Shown here in pieces: positions 1-6,079 of a stretch of DNA of 13,182 nucleotides. The number at the start of each line of letters is the position of its first letter. The stretch's first letter is position 1. The translations under genes and the position numbers were made by a program. This DNA comes from Clostridium sp. CAG:575 (GTDB taxonomy: Bacteria; Bacillota; Clostridia; TANB77; CAG-508). Where the stretch lies: positions 1 through 13,182 of the forward strand of contig FR884474.1 in the NCBI GenBank assembly GCA_000435535.1. Direction: 5' to 3'. Below the pieces are notes generated by a model that searched no databases, had not been told where the DNA came from, and worked only from the letters and a program-made list of their open reading frames with translations.

Positions 1-160
1 TTAAATAAGATATTGCTATCATAACAATTATCATTAACCACACAAACGGCGATTTTTTATTTAATTTATTTGTATTTTTATCAATAATATAAGGATTTTG
101 AAAAGAACTTTTAAAAAATATTTTTGTTAAATTAAATATATTTTTTATTTTTTTAATCAT
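1..160 (-). CDS. ABC transporter permease, N-terminal fragment (runs off left edge)
   Basis: An open frame starts with ATG at 158-160 and runs without a stop to the window edge, giving 53 residues. The start overlaps the last 8 bases of the upstream ABC ATPase gene, a classic translational coupling, and a GGAG sequence (171-174 on the plus strand as ctcc) lies 10 bases before it. The visible protein has a basic, Lys/Asn-rich cytoplasmic stretch (residues 1-37) and then the start of a hydrophobic segment (WLMIIVMIAISYL, from residue 41), as expected for the first membrane helix of an ABC-2-type permease. No family motif is visible in so short a piece. The permease assignment rests on position and the membrane start, so the class is inferred. 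The gene is cut by the window, not broken. Confidence 0.6.
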   Translation of the reverse strand, partial: MIKKIKNIFNLTKIFFKSSFQNPYIIDKNTNKLNKKSPFVWLMIIVMIAISYL

Positions 161-878
161 TTTTTATTATCTCCATAAATAATTCTTCTAAAGATTTATT
201 TTCCTTTAGCTCCTTTTTCATTTCCTCATAAGTTCCAACAAATACTAATTTTCCTTTATCAATAATCCCTATTTTATCACACAATCTTTCTGCAACATCT
301 AAAATATGTGTTGAAAAAAATACCATATTTCCTTTATTTACATGTTCCCTCATTAACCTTTTTAATTCAAAAGATGATTTTGGATCTAATCCTGTCATTG
401 GTTCATCTAATATCCAATTTTTTGGATTATGCAATAATGCACCAATAATAACTATTTTTTGTCTCATACCATGAGAATAACTCTCAATCTTATTATTTAA
501 AACATTAGAAATTTCAAATTTTTCAGATAATTCATTAATTCTATTCTTTCTATCATCACTTGAAACCTCATATACATCTGCCATAAAATTTAAATATTCA
601 ATTCCTTTTAATTTTAAAAATGCATCTGGACTATCTGGAACTAAACCCATTGACATCTTTGCTTCTATTGGATTTGTTTTTATACTCTTACCATCTATTA
701 TAATATCACCATTATCAATATCTAATATTCCTGCCATCATTTTAATTGTTGTTGTTTTTCCAGCTCCATTTGGCCCTAAAAAACCAAATATTTCTCCATC
801 ATTTACTATCATATTTAAATTATCTATAACTTTTTTTCCTTTTTTATATTCTCTAGATATATTTTTAAGTTCAATCAT
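153..878 (-). CDS. ABC transporter ATP-binding protein
   Basis: A 241-residue nucleotide-binding subunit that would hydrolyse ATP to drive a membrane permease. Motifs occur in the right order: Walker A GPNGAGKT (35-42), an ABC signature variant SHGMRQK (135-141), Walker B WILDEP (155-160) with a following D-loop-like GLDP, and the H-loop in FSTH (His191). At the Q-loop position the sequence reads GLVPDSP, with Asp in place of Gln, a substitution I recall from exporter-type ATPases of the EcsA/YtrB/CcmA-like group. Length is normal for that group. The SD GAGGAG (890-895 on the plus strand as ctcctc) lies 11 bases from ATG. The next gene overlaps its stop by 8 bases and probably encodes the permease. 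The substrate is unknown, and nothing ties this pair functionally to the neighbouring secretion genes, from which it is separated by a terminator. Confidence 0.93.
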   Translation of the reverse strand: MIELKNISREYKKGKKVIDNLNMIVNDGEIFGFLGPNGAGKTTTIKMMAGILDIDNGDIIIDGKSIKTNPIEAKMSMGLVPDSPDAFLKLKGIEYLNFMADVYEVSSDDRKNRINELSEKFEISNVLNNKIESYSHGMRQKIVIIGALLHNPKNWILDEPMTGLDPKSSFELKRLMREHVNKGNMVFFSTHILDVAERLCDKIGIIDKGKLVFVGTYEEMKKELKENKSLEELFMEIIKND

Positions 879-901
879 GTAATCTCACTCTCCTCTATTG
901 G

Positions 902-930
902 ATTATAAAACAAAAGAGGTCGCTTTGCAA
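902..930 (-). promoter_or_regulatory. candidate sigma-A promoter for the ABC transporter genes
   Basis: On the minus strand a perfect -10 TATAAT (902-907) is preceded after 17 bases by TTGCAA (925-930), which matches TTGACA at five of six positions. Transcription would start near 895-897, giving a leader of about 18 bases that begins at the Shine-Dalgarno of the ABC ATPase gene. The -35 and spacer lie inside the terminator hairpin of the upstream operon. This is prediction from sequence only. Confidence 0.5.
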
Positions 931-937
931 CCCCTTT
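904..937 (-). terminator. intrinsic terminator of the T4SS core operon
   Basis: Just beyond the TAA of the last secretion gene (939-941), the minus strand forms an 11-bp hairpin. The arm at 927-937 (AAAGGGGUUGC) pairs with the arm at 913-923 (GCGACCUCUUU) around an AAA loop, with two G-U wobbles. It is followed by UGUUUUA. Stem length, small loop and partial U-tract fit a rho-independent terminator, though the U-tract is short. Confidence 0.75.
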
Positions 938-938
938 A

Positions 939-2327
939 TTACATACCAAATGACATTTTAAAATCTAAATTATCACCTAACTGCATTATTACATTTATTT
1001 CTTTAATTTCTGAATTTTCGTTCATATAATCTGTTAATTGTACTTTGCAAACATAAATATCTGCCGCTTTCTTTTCACAACTTTTAAATTCAAATTTATT
1101 ATAACTATAAAAATTGTTTTCTATATAATTTTGAAATTCTTCCTGTGTTTTAAAATAATTATTTTTAAAACTATCTGCTATACAATTATAAGAAGTTCTA
1201 TAATCATGTCTATTAATCATTTGAATAAATTTATCTATATTCATTTGAACTTTTTCTTCATCAGTTGATTTTATATATTTATTAGTAAATACCTCTGATT
1301 TCAAAGTATAAGTATCAAATTTTATATCTATACTCTTATCTTCATTCTCATCAAAAATATATAAATTTCCAAACTGATCTTTAGCAACATATTCTATATA
1401 ATTTTCATAATTATTCACAAGATATTGTTTCATATCAATTTTTAAAATTTCTTGTCTATTGTTATTTATATAATTTCTAAATTCATTTATATTGCCAAAT
1501 CTACTATTCTTATACTCTTCTTTCATTAAAGTATATGCCATATCTGGATCAGATAACATTAATCTTTTTAATAAAACAAAATACTCATTTGTCACATATT
1601 CATTAGTTATATTTTGATTTTTATACATATTATAATCATTTTTATTTATTGCTATATTTTCATTATTTAAAGTTATATCGTCTATACTATTATAATTATC
1701 TATTACTGGTTCTATAGAATAAGTTTTATTTTTCATATCTAAATTAACTATAATAAAACTTTTACTAATAAACTTATTATTTAAAGTCTGTATTTCCCCA
1801 TAAACTACATATTGATTTATATTTTCTTTTTCTAATACTTTCATTTCTAAAGGTATAAAAATTTCTTCTTCATCAATTGTTTTAATTATACTAAATAAAT
1901 TACTTTGTGTTATATTTTGTTGGCTTATAAATTTTGAACTTAACAAACTATATACATTTTCAATTTGAGCATCTTTATTATATTCATTTCCAAAATAATA
2001 AATTGAACTCTCTTTATTTAAAGCATTTAAATAATTATTAATACAATTTCTAACAGTATAATATTCTATTTTATCAGTTACAATTTTTTCATTAGTTGAA
2101 GAATAATCGATATCTTCTCCAACATCACTTATTTCAGGAATAGAATCATTATTATTACTTTTTTTTAATAAAAACAATATACTTCCTGTTAATAATATTA
2201 TAATAATAGAAATAATAATTAATATTATTATATGTTTTTTATTCATATAAAAACTTTTCCTTGTAATATATTTAGGTTTTTTATTGGTATCACCCATAAA
2301 CCAACACTTTAATTTTTCACATATCAT
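939..2327 (-). CDS. VirB8/TcpC-like bitopic protein with three NTF2-like repeats
   Basis: A 462-residue protein with a short cytoplasmic N-terminus, one strong membrane helix (33-54) and an Asn/Ile/Tyr-rich extracellular part. That part reads as three successive domains, about 88-208, 245-345 and 360-460. Domains 2 and 3 share a pattern: a helix, then AY/SY, then KNS/KNN, then F and a second helix EFRNYI or EFQNYI, followed by beta strands. This is the layout of the NTF2-like fold of VirB8/TcpC channel proteins, and the same pattern occurs in the product of 5108-6061. Domain 1 fits less well. A role as a scaffold of the T4SS channel at the outer face of the membrane is inferred. The start is uncertain: ATG at 2327 is 7 bases after the previous stop but has no SD, whereas Met28 (ATG ending at 2246) has AAGGA 11 bases upstream. 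The longer form is kept because 27 stop-free codons are unlikely by chance in such AT-rich DNA. Last gene of the operon, followed by a terminator. Confidence 0.6.
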   Translation of the reverse strand: MICEKLKCWFMGDTNKKPKYITRKSFYMNKKHIIILIIISIIIILLTGSILFLLKKSNNNDSIPEISDVGEDIDYSSTNEKIVTDKIEYYTVRNCINNYLNALNKESSIYYFGNEYNKDAQIENVYSLLSSKFISQQNITQSNLFSIIKTIDEEEIFIPLEMKVLEKENINQYVVYGEIQTLNNKFISKSFIIVNLDMKNKTYSIEPVIDNYNSIDDITLNNENIAINKNDYNMYKNQNITNEYVTNEYFVLLKRLMLSDPDMAYTLMKEEYKNSRFGNINEFRNYINNNRQEILKIDMKQYLVNNYENYIEYVAKDQFGNLYIFDENEDKSIDIKFDTYTLKSEVFTNKYIKSTDEEKVQMNIDKFIQMINRHDYRTSYNCIADSFKNNYFKTQEEFQNYIENNFYSYNKFEFKSCEKKAADIYVCKVQLTDYMNENSEIKEINVIMQLGDNLDFKMSFGM

Positions 2328-2334
2328 ATAAACT

Positions 2335-5073
2335 TTATCTTATAATTCTAAATGCATATGTAAATCTACTCATAGAAAATGTAGATATTACAATTCCTCT
2401 TTGTGTATTCATTGCTTCAGCTAATTGATTATTTCCAATATATAATGCTACGTGTCCATTCTTCCACAATATATCTCCTGGTTGTAAATTTGTCATTGCC
2501 ACTGTATTCGTTTGACAATTTACTTTTATATTATCAGTTCCACGTCCTGCAGCACCGTAATCTAATCTCGAAATTCCAAAATATTGTTGATATAATCTTG
2601 ATACAAAGCTTGAACAATCATAATAAAATTGAGCATTTCTATTACTTTGACTATATTGATATCTATCGTCATTTGCAATTCTCTTAGCTTCTGCAATCAT
2701 CAATTCCATCTTTTGTTTATTATCTCCTGTCAATATTGTATCTATTTCTTCTGGTGCTGTCATTCCTTGATATTGACTATAATACATTTGTGCATAAGAA
2801 ATTCTTGTAGCCATAGAACTTGCTGCATAATTAACTCCTGGTCTTTCAAAAGTATAGCAAAAAGCTTTTGTAGCATCTTCTACACTTTCAGCATTTTCCC
2901 AAGCAGTCGCTGTAGCCAAAGATGAACCATAATACTTAGTAGTAGTCATTAATTGATATGATGCATATCCATCAGCACCACCACCTTTAGTAAGCTCTCC
3001 TATAAGAAATGTAACCTGTATATTTTCATCTTGCCATGTTGTTCCTTTTGATGCAGCATAATTTCTTAAATTTGTGTTTCTTCCTGTACTTCCACGCTTA
3101 TTATTTGTCCATTGACAAATACCAATACCTCCTGTTTCTTCTGTGTATCCACCTTCTACTCTGTTAGGATCAAAAGAACCAGATTCATAATGAATATTTC
3201 CCATAGCACCTGCTGCAGCTATATCACTATATCCTAAATCTTTCAATGCAAACCAAACTTTTTCTTGTATTGTTCCATTATATATACCTCCACCAGCAAA
3301 TGAAAATGCATTATTTGCATAAATTGAAAAATCATAAGAATTATTAAATCTATTTTCATCACCTGTAACTTTATATAACAAATAACTTGTCAAATCCACC
3401 ATATTAACTGTATCAGGATTTTCTTCCAATAATTCAAAAAACCAACTTGTTACTTCTTCTGTTATTTTTCTTCTTGCATTTGTATGATTTGAATCACTTA
3501 AAATTGTAACAAAATTATTTTGTCCTGTTCCGTTTTTTATTTCTTCTTCTGTCTTTTTCTCTACCTTAGGATTATTTATTGGTGTCTTTGCAACATATTT
3601 TTGTGAATATGTTGTAGATACATCCACTTCTTTTTTATCAACTTGGTGAGTATAATATTTTCCTTTGCATGATGTTATACCTGTTGACATTGTAAGTTCT
3701 TTAATTCTTTTTTCAATAATAGGCTTTGAAATATAACCCTCATACCCAACAATTACATTCTCAGTTACTAAAGTAACATTCTTTTTTACATCTTTTTCTA
3801 ATTCTGTTGTTAAATCACTTAATTTTCCTTTGAATTTATCATACCTATCTAAGTCAGAACCATCTCCAGAAGATGAACTCTTTGGACTATCACTATCTTC
3901 TACATATTCAGTATCATCTAAATTTCTTTCATTATTTTCTTGTGATGTCTGAGTTGATGACTCATAATCATATTCTTTACTATAATCTACAACCCATACA
4001 TCCGCTTTTGTCAAATCTACAATTGGAGTATTATTCTTATATGTAATTACATGTTTTATTTCATAATCTATATCCGTTTTCCATTCGTCAGCCTTCTTCC
4101 AGCTATCACTTTTAGTATATGTACCATAATTAGTATTTGCTGTTGCTGTTGCTGAAACATCCACTTTTTTTTCTTTATGATATGTATATGTACTTTCATT
4201 TACTGTTGTTGTAATATTATCAAATATAGAAATTACTATTTGGCTATTTTCTACTAAATCTGCTAACTCTAGTCCTACACCTTTATCGTCTCCAATAACT
4301 ATAATAGACCATAAATATTGAAAAGGCATTGTATACTTATCAACTGCACTTTTATAATTAATAGATTTAGAGTATACATTATATTCTGTTTTTAAATAAT
4401 TTCCTTCACTCTTTTTATTAGCGTCAGATAAACTATCTGAATATTCATTTAGTTCCATTTCTTCATCATTAGAATTTAATGTCTCAGTTGTTTCATCTAC
4501 TACTCCTATTAAAACATTTCCACTATCATCTAATGTATAATAATTTATAACATCTGTTCTTTTCTCTTCTATATAACTATTAAAAGTCTCTAAATTTATA
4601 AATTGAAGTTTTACTGTTGTGCCATCTGATTTTCGTCTTTCAAATTCTATTGTTCCATTTAAGCCTGTAACATTATCTAGTTTAGGATATTGTGTTATTA
4701 TTTCTGCATTCATTAATTTTTCTAGTTCATCAACAGAATCTAAATAATTTTCAACAGTTGAACCATTCTTTTTCATTTCATCCCATGTAATTTGTGCCAT
4801 TTCAGATGAAGTTTTTTCCTCTGAAATTTCTTCTCCTGTTGTTTCATCTGTATGTGTATAAATAAATTTTATCCCATCTTCTGTAAATTTTATACTTTTA
4901 ACATATGTAGATGCAGCATATGGGACATTACCCATATCTCCTTCTTTATATGTTCCATCATCCAATGTAATAAGCATAACAGCAGAAGATAATATTATAA
5001 CTATAAAAATTATTGCAATAACAGGAATTAAAATTTTCCAATGTCTACTAAAAAAACTTGTTATTTTATCCAA
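2335..5073 (-). CDS. membrane-anchored cell-wall hydrolase, phage-tail-type lysozyme plus NlpC/P60 (VirB1/CwlT-like)
   Basis: A 912-residue bifunctional peptidoglycan hydrolase that would open the wall for the T4SS channel. Order: cytoplasmic N-terminus, membrane helix (14-36), a large unrecognised ectodomain (about 45-595, with a Ser/Gly/Asp-rich linker near 395-408), a lysozyme-like domain (about 600-770) and an NlpC/P60 endopeptidase (about 785-912). The lysozyme part has AAGAMGNIHYESG with the presumed catalytic Glu630 and the GGIGICQW motif, as in the phage tail lysozyme family. The P60 part has the nucleophile Cys820 in YDCSSF and His874 in GHVALYIG. The position of the usual third polar residue reads AEAMN, with Glu886 where His is common. 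CwlT of ICEBs1 and Orf14 of Tn916 have this pairing of activities in about 330 residues, so the ectodomain is an extra of roughly 540. Translation begins at TTG (5071-5073), preceded by AAAGGAG at 9 bases; it is the only non-ATG start among the complete genes here. Confidence 0.9.
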   Translation of the reverse strand: MDKITSFFSRHWKILIPVIAIIFIVIILSSAVMLITLDDGTYKEGDMGNVPYAASTYVKSIKFTEDGIKFIYTHTDETTGEEISEEKTSSEMAQITWDEMKKNGSTVENYLDSVDELEKLMNAEIITQYPKLDNVTGLNGTIEFERRKSDGTTVKLQFINLETFNSYIEEKRTDVINYYTLDDSGNVLIGVVDETTETLNSNDEEMELNEYSDSLSDANKKSEGNYLKTEYNVYSKSINYKSAVDKYTMPFQYLWSIIVIGDDKGVGLELADLVENSQIVISIFDNITTTVNESTYTYHKEKKVDVSATATANTNYGTYTKSDSWKKADEWKTDIDYEIKHVITYKNNTPIVDLTKADVWVVDYSKEYDYESSTQTSQENNERNLDDTEYVEDSDSPKSSSSGDGSDLDRYDKFKGKLSDLTTELEKDVKKNVTLVTENVIVGYEGYISKPIIEKRIKELTMSTGITSCKGKYYTHQVDKKEVDVSTTYSQKYVAKTPINNPKVEKKTEEEIKNGTGQNNFVTILSDSNHTNARRKITEEVTSWFFELLEENPDTVNMVDLTSYLLYKVTGDENRFNNSYDFSIYANNAFSFAGGGIYNGTIQEKVWFALKDLGYSDIAAAGAMGNIHYESGSFDPNRVEGGYTEETGGIGICQWTNNKRGSTGRNTNLRNYAASKGTTWQDENIQVTFLIGELTKGGGADGYASYQLMTTTKYYGSSLATATAWENAESVEDATKAFCYTFERPGVNYAASSMATRISYAQMYYSQYQGMTAPEEIDTILTGDNKQKMELMIAEAKRIANDDRYQYSQSNRNAQFYYDCSSFVSRLYQQYFGISRLDYGAAGRGTDNIKVNCQTNTVAMTNLQPGDILWKNGHVALYIGNNQLAEAMNTQRGIVISTFSMSRFTYAFRIIR

Positions 5074-5107
5074 TATTATCTTCTCCTTTCTTCTTACTTA
5101 TACAATC

Positions 5108-6061
5108 CTAATTTACATTTGCATTAATTTGATAAAATTTATATTCTTCTTTATTTTCTAAATTTTCATATTTTTCATAATCTAAAACAACTTTTGAAAA
5201 TACTATTTTCTTAATTTTTTTATTTGAACTATAAGTACTTGCAAATTTTATTTTTAAAGAATTTGTAAAATCACCTTTAATTAGCAATTTATTTTCTATT
5301 ATTTCATTATTATAAAAATAATATTTCATTTCTTTACCATCTAATAAATAAATAGATTTTGTATCATTGCTTGTATCTAATAATATATCTTTATTAGAGT
5401 TATTTTGAATAGCTAAATTGTAAATTTCATAATCCATATATATATCTACACTTGTTACTACAATTTTTATATCTTCATAATTTGTTGTTCTATTTAAACT
5501 ATTTCTTCCAATATAATTATTAATATTTAATTTTTTTTCTCCATTTTTATTTACAACAGTTATATAATCTTGCCTTGTCTCGTTATTGTTCAAATCCCCT
5601 GTTCCTAATATATCCCCAGTATATCTTATTTGATAAGTACTATTTGTCCAATTTTCCAATGTATATGTCTTATATGAATTAAAAATTTCATAGCAATATA
5701 TACGTTTAAAATCGTCTATAGTTGGAAACATATTTTCTTTACATTCATTTGTCAATAATTCATATGCTTGTTCAACATTATTCTGATTACACAATTCTAC
5801 AAATTGTTTTATTATCTCACTATCTTTCTTTATTGTTTCACTAGCTATAGTTTGTCCAGATACAAGAGACTTATCAGATACAATTTCTGATGTTTGATTA
5901 TTTTCATAACTTACGTTAATTTGAACATTATTATCAATATTATTTTTATTGCCAACTAAATAATTTAACAATTGAATAATTCCAATAACAAAGACTATAA
6001 TTAGTATAATCTTTATTATTTGCTTCCTATTCTGATTATAAAATCTTATTAATTTATACAT
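5108..6061 (-). CDS. VirB8/TcpC-like bitopic protein with one NTF2-like domain and a C-terminal beta domain
   Basis: A 317-residue protein with a basic N-terminus, a single membrane helix (about 14-35), a polar linker and an extracellular NTF2-like domain (about 80-185). The domain starts with a helical segment (IIKQFVELCNQNNVEQAYEL) followed by CKENMF and DDFKR, the same pattern as domains 2 and 3 of the product of 939-2327. The last part (about 195-300) is rich in beta strands, with NLAIQNNSNKDILL typical of an Ig-like or DUF4352-like sandwich; this part is a guess. VirB8-family proteins nucleate the T4SS channel at the membrane, and that role is inferred from topology, fold pattern and position between the VirB6-like and VirB1-like genes. 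An SD AAAAAGGAG lies 9 bases from ATG. The gap is 18 bases to the upstream gene and 34 to the downstream one, so it is clearly within the operon. Its composition is more AT-rich than the ATPase gene. Confidence 0.62.
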   Translation of the reverse strand: MYKLIRFYNQNRKQIIKIILIIVFVIGIIQLLNYLVGNKNNIDNNVQINVSYENNQTSEIVSDKSLVSGQTIASETIKKDSEIIKQFVELCNQNNVEQAYELLTNECKENMFPTIDDFKRIYCYEIFNSYKTYTLENWTNSTYQIRYTGDILGTGDLNNNETRQDYITVVNKNGEKKLNINNYIGRNSLNRTTNYEDIKIVVTSVDIYMDYEIYNLAIQNNSNKDILLDTSNDTKSIYLLDGKEMKYYFYNNEIIENKLLIKGDFTNSLKIKFASTYSSNKKIKKIVFSKVVLDYEKYENLENKEEYKFYQINANVN

Positions 6062-6079
6062 AATTATAGTCTCCTTTTT

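Noticed and set aside
1038..1268. 76-residue hydrophobic plus-strand open frame
   Set aside because: It sits inside the NTF2-repeat gene in antisense; the Ile/Phe richness follows from AT-rich Lys/Asn codons on the real strand.
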